DNA of 15,555 nucleotides, from NCBI GenBank assembly GCA_019418195.1, contig DYCJ01000001.1:6790-22344 (forward strand). Direction: 5' to 3'. Positions 1 through 7,573 of this stretch are shown here, piece after piece. Position numbers and translations under genes: made by a program. The DNA comes from Clostridiales bacterium. GTDB taxonomy: Bacteria > Bacillota > Clostridia > Lachnospirales > Lachnospiraceae. The notes beneath the pieces are model-generated. The model searched no databases and was not told the origin of the DNA. It saw nothing but the letters and a program-made list of their open reading frames with translations. Position 1 is the first letter of the stretch; the number at the start of each line of letters is the position of its first letter.

Positions 1-1263
1 TAAAAACCAGTGTACATTATCCATATTTTCTGCCGGGTTTATTGTACAGGTACTGTAGACAAGTGTTCCCCCCGGCTTTACATAAGACTGTGCACAGCTC
101 AGGATTTTCCGCTGCAGCCTGACCAGACTTTCGATCCCGTCAGGCGATGCCTTGTATTTCAGATCCGGCTTCTTCCCGATCACTCCGAGCCCGGAACAAG
201 GCAGGTCCGCGATCACAAGATCCGCACTTTCCACTGACTCCTGATCTGGCACCGACGCATCACGGCATACTGCGGATATATTTGTCAGACCAGTCCGCTC
301 GATATTCTCCCGGATCAGCTCCACCTTTGTTTCCGTCAGATCACGCGCCTCTACATGGCCGAATATATCCCTGGTGCCGTTCCCATTCGCGTTCCCATTC
401 GTATTTCCGTCCGCCATTTTTCCGTTTGCCAGCAACAGTTTTTCTGCCACATGGAGGGCTTTTCCTCCGGGTGCCGCACAGACGTCGATCACCCGCGCAC
501 CTGCCTCCGGCGATGCGATCTCCGCGACAAGCATGGAACTAATATCCTGCACGGTAAAGAGCCCTTCCTGAAATGCTGCAAGTTCACTCAGATGGTCATA
601 TCCCGATATCTGAAATGCATAGGACAGATACGGATGCGGAACCACAGTGACGCCCTCTGCTTCAAGCCTTTCTTTCAACTCGCCGGGAGTACCCCGGTTC
701 AGGCAGCATCGGATAATGACCGGTTTCTCCTGCTGGAAATCATCCAGCATCTTCCCGATCACCTCTGTGTCATATGTCTTGCCCCACAGATCCAGGATCC
801 ACTTCGGGCAGGAATATCGCACAGACAGTTCCTCAATCTTCTCTTTCGGGTACTGCACGCTGTCCAGCCCTCTGATCACGCTCCGCAGCACTCCGTTTAC
901 ATATCCTCTCAGCCCGGAGAATCCTTTTCTCACCGCAAGCTTTACCGCTTCATTGCACACAGCCCGGTCCGGTACACTGTCCATGTATTTCAGCTGATAT
1001 ACCGCGCTACGTAAGATGCCCCGGATCACAGGCTTCATCTTATTCACTTTTACTTTCGAGAACTGATCCAGTATATAGTCGATCTCGATCATATGCTCCA
1101 GCGTCCCCTCGGTCACCCGGGTAATAAATGCCCGTTCCCGTTTCTCAAGATACTGATATTTCGAAAGCACGTCTCTTAAAATAATATGACTGAACTGGCC
1201 GTTCTCCGTTACTTCCAGGAGGACAGCCAGCACGATCTCCCGCTCATTTACCGATTTAGTCAT
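1..1263 (-). CDS. rsmB: 16S rRNA (cytosine-967-C5)-methyltransferase RsmB, 3' end cut by window edge
   Basis: SAM-dependent enzyme that methylates C967 of 16S rRNA (E. coli numbering). I translated 421 codons from ATG at 1261-1263, open to the window edge; perhaps 20-30 C-terminal residues are missing. Residues about 1-150 form the NusB-like RNA-binding domain and the rest is the Rossmann methyltransferase. SAM motif I is DVCAAPGGK (260-268). Motif IV DLPCSGLG carries Cys356 and motif VI YSTCT carries Cys406; this pair is 50 residues apart, as in E. coli RsmB (release and catalytic cysteines, from family knowledge). An AGGAGG at 1275-1280 precedes the start by 11 nt. The start overlaps the stop of the upstream peptidase gene by 8 nt (ATGACTAA), suggesting translational coupling. 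Unusual: a Gly/Asn-rich insert at residues 286-296, just after motif I. Confidence 0.96.
   Translation of the reverse strand, partial: MTKSVNEREIVLAVLLEVTENGQFSHIILRDVLSKYQYLEKRERAFITRVTEGTLEHMIEIDYILDQFSKVKVNKMKPVIRGILRSAVYQLKYMDSVPDRAVCNEAVKLAVRKGFSGLRGYVNGVLRSVIRGLDSVQYPKEKIEELSVRYSCPKWILDLWGKTYDTEVIGKMLDDFQQEKPVIIRCCLNRGTPGELKERLEAEGVTVVPHPYLSYAFQISGYDHLSELAAFQEGLFTVQDISSMLVAEIASPEAGARVIDVCAAPGGKALHVAEKLLLANGKMADGNTNGNANGNGTRDIFGHVEARDLTETKVELIRENIERTGLTNISAVCRDASVPDQESVESADLVIADLPCSGLGVIGKKPDLKYKASPDGIESLVRLQRKILSCAQSYVKPGGTLVYSTCTINPAENMDNVHWFL
379..402. repeat. 12-bp tandem repeat encoding Asn/Gly-rich insert in RsmB
   Basis: Two near-identical 12-bp units (GTTCCCATTCGC, then GTTCCCATTCGT) lie head to tail, followed by a degenerate third copy at about 403-414. 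The period is a multiple of three, so copy-number change would keep the frame. On the coding strand it gives the run GNTNGNANGNG between SAM motif I and the HVEARDLTE segment, where RsmB homologues usually have a short loop. It is probably a surface loop expanded by slippage. Confidence 0.8.
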
Positions 1264-1960
1264 TCCTTCTTCTTCCTCCTGTCAGGATAAGCAGGCGCAG
1301 AAGCTGCAGGATCATGGATGCTGCGCTCGCCACATAAGTAAGAGCTGCTGCTCCAAGCACTTTCTTTACAGAGCCCACTTCATCGGGATAAAGCATCCCG
1401 GATGTCTCCAGCACTCTCACCGCACGGTGTGACGCGTTAAATTCTACCGGCAGTGTGACAAGCTGAAAAAGTACTGCTGCCGAAAACAGCAGGATACCCA
1501 GATTGATAAAAAGTGCTGCCGTCTGTCCGTTCATGAAAAGCCCGATGATGATCAGGGGCCACGCCGCCATAGAACCGAAATTTGCCACCGGTACCAGCGC
1601 TCCCCTGATCGAAAGCGGAGCATATCCCACAGAATGCTGGACTGCATGCCCGCACTCATGGGCCGCAACACCGATTGCCGCAACAGACGCGGAATTATAA
1701 ACTGTATCAGAAAGTCCCAGTGTCTTGTTTCGGGGATTATAATGGTCCGTCAGATTTCCTGCTATGTGGATCACCTGCACATCATAGATACCATTCCTGT
1801 GAAGAATCTGCTCAGCCGCCTCGCGTCCCGTCAGACCGGAGTGGCTGCGCACTCTCGAATAACGCGAAAAGACACTGTTCACCCTGGTTGACGCCGCAAT
1901 GCAGATCAGAGCCCCTATCAGTACAAGTATATAAGTCCAGTCATAGTAATAATAAAACAT
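1256..1960 (-). CDS. yugP: YugP-type membrane zinc metallopeptidase
   Basis: Putative neutral zinc metallopeptidase of the YugP family (Zn_peptidase_2), 234 aa, anchored in the cytoplasmic membrane. An N-terminal hydrophobic segment (about 9-24) is followed by a soluble part with the zinc motif HECGH (101-105). Further hydrophobic segments lie at about 131-143, 147-170 and 205-227. Glu173 in PVEFNASHRA is well placed as a further metal ligand (inference). Start: ATG at 1958-1960 with AGGAGG at 1968-1973, a 7-nt spacing. It lies 47 nt after fmt and overlaps rsmB by 8 nt, so it belongs to the translation-related operon. The substrate is unknown to me; its position between fmt and rsmB does not itself prove a role in translation. 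Confidence 0.9.
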   Translation of the reverse strand: MFYYYYDWTYILVLIGALICIAASTRVNSVFSRYSRVRSHSGLTGREAAEQILHRNGIYDVQVIHIAGNLTDHYNPRNKTLGLSDTVYNSASVAAIGVAAHECGHAVQHSVGYAPLSIRGALVPVANFGSMAAWPLIIIGLFMNGQTAALFINLGILLFSAAVLFQLVTLPVEFNASHRAVRVLETSGMLYPDEVGSVKKVLGAAALTYVASAASMILQLLRLLILTGGRRRND

Positions 1961-2005
1961 AAGATAACCTCCTGAATCCCGATGTCCGTATGCTGTTCTT
2001 AAGTC

Positions 2006-2023
2006 TCTTACACTTGTGTAAGA
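2006..2023 (-). other. Short inverted repeat across the fmt stop codon
   Basis: TCTTACAC and GTGTAAGA form an 8-bp inverted repeat with a 2-nt centre that includes the fmt stop codon (2008-2010). In RNA the loop would have to open to about 4 nt. No U-run follows on the transcribed strand, so it is not a Rho-independent terminator. It could be a small mRNA hairpin at the fmt-yugP junction, or chance. Confidence 0.35.
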
Positions 2024-2946
2024 AGTTCCCCCAGTTCCATCGTATTCCCCCTCAGGAAAGCCCCTGTCTCCATTCTCTTCTTGCCCGGCATCTGCACTTC
2101 CAGGACACGCAGGATACCGTCACCGGTCTGTACCGTAAAATCATTTTTCCCGATAGAAAGGACTGTACCCGGCTGATTGTTTCCGCCGCTATTTTCTTCC
2201 GCCTTTGCCTTCCATATTTTCATCACTTTTCCATTCCAGTGACTGTACGTACCGGGCCATGAATTCAGCCCCCGGATCAGTCTCTCTATTCTTACCGCCG
2301 GCTGAGCCCAGTCGATATTGCCGAGTTCTTTTGTGAGCATTTTCGCATAGGCTGTAGGACTCTCGCCCTGCTTCTCATGTAATGCGGTTCCGTCTTCCAG
2401 CGCTTTGAGCGTTTCCACGCAGAGTTCGGCCCCTGCTGCCGCCAGTTTGTCATGAAGCGTCTCTCCTGTCTCGTCTTCCGCGATCGGCACTTCTGTCTTC
2501 ATGATCATATCGCCGGTATCCAGGCCCTCATCCATCTGCATGGTGGTCACTCCGGTCACACTTTCGCCCTCGATGATGGCCCACTGGATCGGAGCAGCCC
2601 CCCGGTATTTCGGGAGCAGTGATGCATGGACATTGATACATCCATAGGGTGTCAGCTCAAGAATAGATTTCGGCAGGATCTGGCCGAACGCAATGACAAC
2701 GATCACATCCGCGTGGTATTTTCTCAGTTCTTCCACGCACTCCGGATCACGCACTCTCTTCGGCTGATATACCGGTATGCCAAAGAACTGCGCTTTCTCC
2801 TTGACCGGCGTGTACTGCATCTTTCCGCCTCTTCCCTTCGGCTTATCCGGCTGGGTCACTGCCAGGCAGACTTCGTGTCCTGCCGCGACCAGAGCTTCCA
2901 GCGTTCCCACGGAAAAATCCGGAGTTCCCATAAATATCACCCGCAT
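2008..2946 (-). CDS. fmt: Methionyl-tRNA formyltransferase
   Basis: Transfers the formyl group from 10-formyl-THF to Met-tRNAfMet, giving the bacterial initiator tRNA; cytoplasmic; 312 aa, the usual family length. It begins with the canonical MRVIFMGTPDF. The catalytic block is INVHASLLPKYRGAAPIQ, with Asn105 and His107, and Asp143 lies in EGLDTGDM; these match the N-H-D triad of E. coli Fmt (N106, H108, D144). The C-terminal part (about 205-312) is the tRNA-binding OB-like domain. I chose ATG 2944-2946 over an upstream in-frame ATG at 2985, because the upstream one would add 13 Lys/Arg-rich residues and overlap def by 35 nt. The chosen start lies 4 nt after the def stop and has a G-rich but weak Shine-Dalgarno at 2956-2960, so it may depend on coupling to def. 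Confidence 0.97.
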   Translation of the reverse strand: MRVIFMGTPDFSVGTLEALVAAGHEVCLAVTQPDKPKGRGGKMQYTPVKEKAQFFGIPVYQPKRVRDPECVEELRKYHADVIVVIAFGQILPKSILELTPYGCINVHASLLPKYRGAAPIQWAIIEGESVTGVTTMQMDEGLDTGDMIMKTEVPIAEDETGETLHDKLAAAGAELCVETLKALEDGTALHEKQGESPTAYAKMLTKELGNIDWAQPAVRIERLIRGLNSWPGTYSHWNGKVMKIWKAKAEENSGGNNQPGTVLSIGKNDFTVQTGDGILRVLEVQMPGKKRMETGAFLRGNTMELGELLTQV

Positions 2947-2950
2947 CTGT

Positions 2951-3448
2951 CTATTCCCCCGTTTCTTCTCCTTCGTCTTCTTCATTGTCGTATGTTACAT
3001 CATGAAGACCGTCCTCGGTCTTATCCACATAGAGTTCTCCTGAGAGATGATCGATCTCATGGCAGAACGCCCTCGCCAGAAGTCCTTCTCCCTCCAGTTC
3101 GATGGGGTTCATCTCCTGATCAAGAGCACGTACTTTTACATGATCCGGCCTTGTCACGATCCCCCATTTTCCAGGCACGCTTAAGCAGCCTTCTTCTCCC
3201 GTCTGCTCCCCTGACGTCTCCACGATTTCCGGATTGATCAGAACGATCGGGCCCTCTCCCACATCTATGACCACGATTCTCTTTAAAACACCTACCTGCG
3301 GAGCAGCAAGCCCGACGCCGTGATACTCATACATCGTCTCCAGCATGTCTCCGATCAGTATTTTTGTGCGCAGCGTCATCCGGGGAACATCTTTGCACTG
3401 TTTTGTCAATATATCGTCTCCAATCTCTCTTACCTGTCTGATTGCCAT
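2951..3448 (-). CDS. def: Peptide deformylase
   Basis: Metalloenzyme that removes the N-formyl group from nascent proteins, 165 aa. All three signature motifs are present: GVGLAAPQVG (44-53), EGCLSVPG with metal ligand Cys88, and HEIDH (130-134) with two His ligands and the catalytic Glu131. The metal is usually Fe2+ in vivo (family knowledge). After the core there is an acidic tail (about 150-165, DVTYDNEEDEGEETGE) rich in Asp and Glu, longer than in minimal deformylases. ATG start with GAGGAG at 3455-3460, 6 nt upstream. It sits 30 nt after priA and 4 nt before fmt. The def-fmt pair is a classic arrangement that links formylation with deformylation. Confidence 0.97.
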   Translation of the reverse strand: MAIRQVREIGDDILTKQCKDVPRMTLRTKILIGDMLETMYEYHGVGLAAPQVGVLKRIVVIDVGEGPIVLINPEIVETSGEQTGEEGCLSVPGKWGIVTRPDHVKVRALDQEMNPIELEGEGLLARAFCHEIDHLSGELYVDKTEDGLHDVTYDNEEDEGEETGE

Positions 3449-3478
3449 ATCTTTCTCCTCTTTTCTCTGTATGTCTTC

Positions 3479-5749
3479 TCACATCGGATTGAAATCAAAC
3501 TGAATCCGCATGCTGTCAAAACCTGAATTTATCTCTATATACTTCTCTACTCTGTTCTTCATCGCTACCAGCAGTTCATACTGTTCTGCCTTAATGTATA
3601 TCACTCTCCGGTAAACGTCCTTGATCTTATCGATCCCCGGACTTGCCGGCCCTATCACAGCCGCCGGCTGCACTGTCCGCACGCCGGTTTTCCCTGTGCG
3701 CGCGTCTTCCCTGCCCGACAGTCCCCGGATCACCCTGAGGATATATTCCTTAAGGTAATGACATCCTTTTTCCAGCAGCACCTCATCTTCTCCGGATACA
3801 AATACCGCCAGGAGCTGTTCCGCCGGCGGATATCCCATTAATTCCCGATACCGGATCTCTTCCTCATAAAACGCCTCGTAATCCTGGGCTGCCGCTGTCT
3901 CAATGGCATAGTGGGAAGGATCATATGTCTGGATCACCGCTTCACCGGGTCTCTCTCCGCGTCCCGCCCGTCCTGCCGCCTGGGTCAGAAGTTGGAAAGT
4001 CCGCTCTCCGGACCGGTAGTCTCCCGTATAGAGAGACATATCCGCGGCCAGCACCCCCACAAGTGTCACATTCGGGAAATCGTGTCCTTTTACGATCATC
4101 TGCGTCCCTACGAGAACATCCGCCTCTTCATTTGCAAATGCAGAAAGGATCTTCTCGTGGGCGTCTTTCTGCCTCGTCGTATCCATATCCATCCGCAGCA
4201 CGCGGGCCTGTGAAAATGTCTCGTGTACGATCTCCTCGATCTGCTGAGTCCCTGCGCGGAACTCGCCGATATAGCGTGAACCGCACTCCGGACATACTGT
4301 TATCTTCGGCTGCTCGTACCCGCAGTAATGGCAGCGCATCTTCCCGTCCCGGTGGACGGAGAGCGATACATCACAGTGGGGACATTTCACCACATGCCCG
4401 CATTCCCTGCAGGAGATAAATCCCGAATATCCCCTCCGGTTGAGGAAAAGCATGATCTGTTCCCCTTTTTCCAGCCGGTCCTCCATCAGCTCCCGAAGCT
4501 TTGTACTCAGGATCGAACGGTTCCCATTCTTTAATTCTTCCCGCATATCCACGGTATATACCTCTGCCATACGCTGCATGCGCGAACGGTTCTTCATTTC
4601 AAAGAGTATATACTCTCCCCGTCTGGCACGGTACATTGCTTCCATAGACGGCGTGGCGCTGCCGAGCACTACGCTGGCATTCTCCATCTTTGCCCGCTGT
4701 ATGGCGGTCTCCCGTGCATGGTAACGGGGAGTCTGTTCGCTCTTATAGGTAGGTTCATGCTCTTCGTCTATCACGATGAGCCCCAGATCCGGAAACGGTG
4801 TAAAGAGTGCAGATCTGGGACCGATCATCACATCCACCTGTCCGGCTTTGGCGCGCATCATCTGATCATACCGTTCTCCTGCTGACAGCCGGGAGTTCAT
4901 AATGGCCACCCGGTCTCCGAATCTCCGGTAAAAACGCATCACAGTCTGATAGGTGAGGGCAATTTCGGGAATAAGGACGATCGCCTGCTTTCCCAGCTCT
5001 ACAACAGTGCGGATCATCTCCATATAGACTTCCGTCTTGCCGCTGCCGGTCACGCCGTGGATCAGGTACGTGCTGCGCACTCCTGCTCCATAATCCTGCC
5101 GGAACCGGCTGATCACATTGCGCTGTTCCGGCGTATACGTGATCCTGCGTGTCTGCTGCTGATTCTGTTTTAGAGGGGTCCTGAATATCCTCTCTGTCTC
5201 GACAGCCAGCACCCCCTGTTCTTCCAGAGCCCGGATCACCGGCGTGGTGATATTCAGCTTTTTCGTCACAAGTTCATATTCCAGGACATGGTCGTCAAGA
5301 AGAGCTGCTATCAGCCTCGCCCGTGCCTTCTGATTCTTCTCCTGATAATAGTGGAACTGGCGCCTGCCCGTCTCTTCATCAAGCAGAAGCCGCAGTCTCT
5401 TCTTTACTTTGGCATTCTCCTTCTGCTTGATCGGGAGTACCGTCTTCAGCGCCTGGATCATGGTGCCGCCGTAATTCTCTTTCATCCATGCAGCCAGAGC
5501 AACAAGCTTTGCCTCGATCTCCATTGCCCGCTCCGGGATTTCAATGATCTCTTTTACTTTTGAAAGATCATAGTCACATGTTCCGGAAATCCCGGTCACA
5601 TATCCTCTGATCTGACGGTTTCCTTTTCCGAAGGGAACAAGTACCTCCATGCCCGGCTCCAGTTTTCCTTCCATGGATTCCGGAATCCGGTACTGAAAGA
5701 TCTTATCCAGTTTTTCATGCTGTATATCTACGATAACATCTGCAAACAC
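3479..5749 (-). CDS. priA: Primosomal replication restart helicase PriA
   Basis: 3'-to-5' DNA helicase that recognises abandoned forks and D-loops and reloads the replisome; 756 aa, within the usual range. The N-terminal DNA-binding domain covers about 1-110. Superfamily 2 motifs follow: Walker A GVTGSGKT (232-239), DEEH box VIDEEHEP (327-333) and GSAT (363-366). The zinc-binding insert has all eight cysteines (447, 450, 456, 459, 473, 476, 486, 489). Helicase motifs V/VI include VGTQMIVKGHDFPNV and QAAGRAGRG. The start codon is GTG (5747-5749), not ATG: it gives the family-typical N-terminus FADVIVDIQHEKLDKIFQYRIP, and the next Met is 25 codons in. GAGG at 5757-5760 is 7 nt upstream. The GTG shares one base with the murE stop (TAGTG), indicating coupled translation. 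Confidence 0.97.
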   Translation of the reverse strand: MFADVIVDIQHEKLDKIFQYRIPESMEGKLEPGMEVLVPFGKGNRQIRGYVTGISGTCDYDLSKVKEIIEIPERAMEIEAKLVALAAWMKENYGGTMIQALKTVLPIKQKENAKVKKRLRLLLDEETGRRQFHYYQEKNQKARARLIAALLDDHVLEYELVTKKLNITTPVIRALEEQGVLAVETERIFRTPLKQNQQQTRRITYTPEQRNVISRFRQDYGAGVRSTYLIHGVTGSGKTEVYMEMIRTVVELGKQAIVLIPEIALTYQTVMRFYRRFGDRVAIMNSRLSAGERYDQMMRAKAGQVDVMIGPRSALFTPFPDLGLIVIDEEHEPTYKSEQTPRYHARETAIQRAKMENASVVLGSATPSMEAMYRARRGEYILFEMKNRSRMQRMAEVYTVDMREELKNGNRSILSTKLRELMEDRLEKGEQIMLFLNRRGYSGFISCRECGHVVKCPHCDVSLSVHRDGKMRCHYCGYEQPKITVCPECGSRYIGEFRAGTQQIEEIVHETFSQARVLRMDMDTTRQKDAHEKILSAFANEEADVLVGTQMIVKGHDFPNVTLVGVLAADMSLYTGDYRSGERTFQLLTQAAGRAGRGERPGEAVIQTYDPSHYAIETAAAQDYEAFYEEEIRYRELMGYPPAEQLLAVFVSGEDEVLLEKGCHYLKEYILRVIRGLSGREDARTGKTGVRTVQPAAVIGPASPGIDKIKDVYRRVIYIKAEQYELLVAMKNRVEKYIEINSGFDSMRIQFDFNPM

Positions 5750-7206
5750 TACAATTCCTCTAATACTTCTGCGATCAATACCCTCTCGTCCATCGGATAT
5801 TTCACGCCTTTGATCTCCTGATAGTCCTCGTGTCCTTTACCCGCGAGAACGATCACATCGCCCGGCTGTCCGTGTTCGATCGCATATTTAATGGCTTCTT
5901 TCCGGTCACAGATCTCCACATATTTTCCGTCCGTCTTCCCGATGCCGGTCTTGATATCGTCGATGATCGCCTGGGGCTCCTCAAATCTCGGATTATCAGA
6001 TGTGATGATCGTAAGGTCCGCAAGCCTTCCCGATACTTCTCCCATCTCGTAGCGTCGGTCTTTCGAACGGTTGCCCCCGCATCCGAAGAGGCAGACAAGC
6101 CGTTTCGGATTGTATTCTTTCAGTGTAGTGAGCAGACTCTCAAGACTCATGGCATTGTGCGCGTAGTCGATCATCAGTGTAAATTCATCTGACACCTTGA
6201 TCATCTCGATACGCCCTTTTACTTTTGCTTTCTTAAGCGCGTCTTTGATCTTCTCTACCGGCACATTGAAATGACGGCACACGGAGATCGCCGTCAGTGA
6301 ATTATATACACTGAACGTACCGGGAATGTCGATCTCAACATCAAAATCCATCAGCCCGGCCACATGATATGCAACGCCAAGATAGCCCGGCCTTGAGACA
6401 AGCTGCACGTCCTCCGCTCTCAGATCAGCCTCTTTGGAAAATCCGAACGTCTCTACGCGGCATGTCGCTCCCTGAAATACGTCGCGGAAATACTTGTCGT
6501 CCACATTTGCGATCCCAAGCCTGCACTGTTTGAACAGAAGTCCCTTGCATCGTTTATAATCGTCAAAATCCTTGTGCTCATTGGGACCGATATGATCTTT
6601 CCCCAGATTTGTGAAAATCCCGATCTCAAACGGGATTCCCGCCGTGCGGTGGAGCATCAGTCCCTGGGATGACACTTCCATCACAACACAGTCGCAGCCC
6701 TCTTCCACCATCTGTGCAAAATACTTCTGGATCGTGTAGGACTCCGGAGTCGTATTCGCCGCCGGGATCTTCTTGTCTCCGATAATTGCTTCGATCGTCC
6801 CGATCAGACCGACCTTGTATCCTACACTGTCTAGGATCGATTTGATCATGTATGTGGTCGTTGTCTTTCCTTTCGTCCCCGTGATGCCGATCACTTTCAT
6901 CTTCTCTGCCGGATAGTCAAAATATGCCGCAGACATGAGAGCCAGCGCATATCTCGTATCCGTCACCCGGATCACTGTCACATTCTCCGGAGCCTCCACT
7001 TCACGCTCAACAACAACAGCCGCTGCGCCTTTCGCCGCCACATCCGGGATATATTTATGTCCGTCGGATACAGCACCGCTGATGCAGACAAAGACAGATC
7101 CTTCTTCCACTTTCCTGGAATCATTGATCAGTGTCGTGATCTCGATCCCGTCACTTCCCTGCACAACTTCATATTCCAGTCGTTCCAGTAATTTATCTAA
7201 TCTCAC
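5749..7206 (-). CDS. murE: UDP-MurNAc-tripeptide synthetase MurE
   Basis: Cytoplasmic ATP-dependent ligase that adds the third amino acid to UDP-MurNAc-L-Ala-D-Glu in peptidoglycan synthesis; 485 aa with my start. ATP loop GITGTKGKTTT (107-117); substrate loop NTTPESY (151-157); Lys221 in DYKRCKGLLF fits the carbamylated lysine; C-terminal ligase domain with IDYAHNAMSLESLL and AGKGHEDYQ. The DNPR motif (404-407) is the signature of meso-diaminopimelate-adding enzymes, so mDAP is the likely substrate (inference from family knowledge). Start: two in-frame ATGs at 7230 and 7224 lie upstream of an AGGAGG (7214-7219), while a GTG at 7204-7206 lies 7 nt after it and gives MRLDKLLERLEYEV. The GTG is therefore the probable start. 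First gene of the operon, one base overlapping priA. Confidence 0.96.
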   Translation of the reverse strand: MRLDKLLERLEYEVVQGSDGIEITTLINDSRKVEEGSVFVCISGAVSDGHKYIPDVAAKGAAAVVVEREVEAPENVTVIRVTDTRYALALMSAAYFDYPAEKMKVIGITGTKGKTTTTYMIKSILDSVGYKVGLIGTIEAIIGDKKIPAANTTPESYTIQKYFAQMVEEGCDCVVMEVSSQGLMLHRTAGIPFEIGIFTNLGKDHIGPNEHKDFDDYKRCKGLLFKQCRLGIANVDDKYFRDVFQGATCRVETFGFSKEADLRAEDVQLVSRPGYLGVAYHVAGLMDFDVEIDIPGTFSVYNSLTAISVCRHFNVPVEKIKDALKKAKVKGRIEMIKVSDEFTLMIDYAHNAMSLESLLTTLKEYNPKRLVCLFGCGGNRSKDRRYEMGEVSGRLADLTIITSDNPRFEEPQAIIDDIKTGIGKTDGKYVEICDRKEAIKYAIEHGQPGDVIVLAGKGHEDYQEIKGVKYPMDERVLIAEVLEEL

Positions 7207-7213
7207 GATAATT

Positions 7214-7219
7214 CCTCCT
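7214..7219 (-). promoter_or_regulatory. Shine-Dalgarno that sets the murE GTG start
   Basis: A perfect AGGAGG with a 7-nt spacer to GTG 7204-7206. It lies inside the reading frame that would be opened by the upstream ATGs, and those ATGs have no comparable site. It therefore argues against the longer 493-residue version. Confidence 0.85.
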
Positions 7220-7246
7220 GACATTTTCATCTGTTATGAAAAGGTT

Positions 7247-7260
7247 GGGTCTTTTGACCC
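7247..7260 (-). other. GGGTC-AAAA-GACCC hairpin in the murE leader
   Basis: A perfect 5-bp inverted repeat with an AAAA loop on the transcribed strand lies between the candidate TSS (about 7268) and the murE ribosome binding site. The RNA then reads AACCUUUUC, which is too weak a U-run and too short a stem for a confident terminator. It may be a 5' stabilising hairpin, an operator or a weak attenuator. Confidence 0.4.
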
Positions 7261-7274
7261 TGGCATTATTAAAT

Positions 7275-7303
7275 AGGATAACACAATATAGGGCGGGTTG
7301 CAA
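7275..7303 (-). promoter_or_regulatory. Candidate sigma-A promoter of the murE-priA-def-fmt-yugP-rsmB operon
   Basis: Reading the minus strand: -35 TTGCAA (7298-7303), a 17-bp spacer, then -10 TATCCT (7275-7280) preceded by TGT, an extended -10 (TGnTATCCT). It begins only 3 bp past the stop codon of the upstream DUF1294 gene and gives a leader of about 62 nt. Each hexamer matches consensus at 4 of 6 positions, offset by ideal spacing and the TGn extension. The ABC-F promoter in this window uses the same TGTTATCCT element. Confidence 0.65.
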
Positions 7304-7306
7304 AGT

Positions 7307-7573
7307 TTACTTCATGTATACCAGCATCGCCACGATCACACAGTGCACGACAAACATGACCGGCACACTGATAAAAAATTTCGCCTTTCTCGTCTTATGC
7401 CGGAACATGATCATCCCCGCCAGCGCGCCCAGTGAACCGCCGATCAGAGCCAGCAGAAGGAGCGTCCGCTCCGGGATACGCCACTTTCCGGACTTTGCCC
7501 TGCCCTTATCCAGCCCATATGCAGCCCATGTGGTAAAATTGATCACTGACAAGTACCATATCAGAATGCTCAT
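7307..7573 (-). CDS. DUF1294 family small membrane protein
   Basis: 88-aa protein of unknown function in the DUF1294 family. Recognisable family features are AYGLDKGRAKSGKWRIPERTLL (about 18-39), GGSLGALAGM (45-54) and FRHKTRKAKF (57-66). Three hydrophobic segments (about 2-18, 38-55, 66-86) suggest an inner-membrane protein with a basic cytoplasmic loop. It starts at ATG 7571-7573, overlapping the addA stop by 4 nt (ATGA), with GAGGAG at 7582-7587, an 8-nt spacing. It is thus probably translated from the addBA message. I know of no experimental role, and the link to recombination is positional only. Confidence 0.88.
   Translation of the reverse strand: MSILIWYLSVINFTTWAAYGLDKGRAKSGKWRIPERTLLLLALIGGSLGALAGMIMFRHKTRKAKFFISVPVMFVVHCVIVAMLVYMK

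Noticed and set aside
355..1014. 219-codon open frame on the plus strand
   Set aside because: Antisense to RsmB, which shows SAM and catalytic motifs throughout; no ribosome binding site and no family features.
2947..2985. Longer fmt starting at 2985
   Set aside because: Would add a Lys/Arg-rich stretch and overlap def by 35 nt; the conserved MRVIFMGTPDF begins at 2946.
7247..7260. Hairpin as terminator of the addBA operon
   Set aside because: Only 5 bp of stem and a broken U-run; it also lies downstream of the murE promoter.
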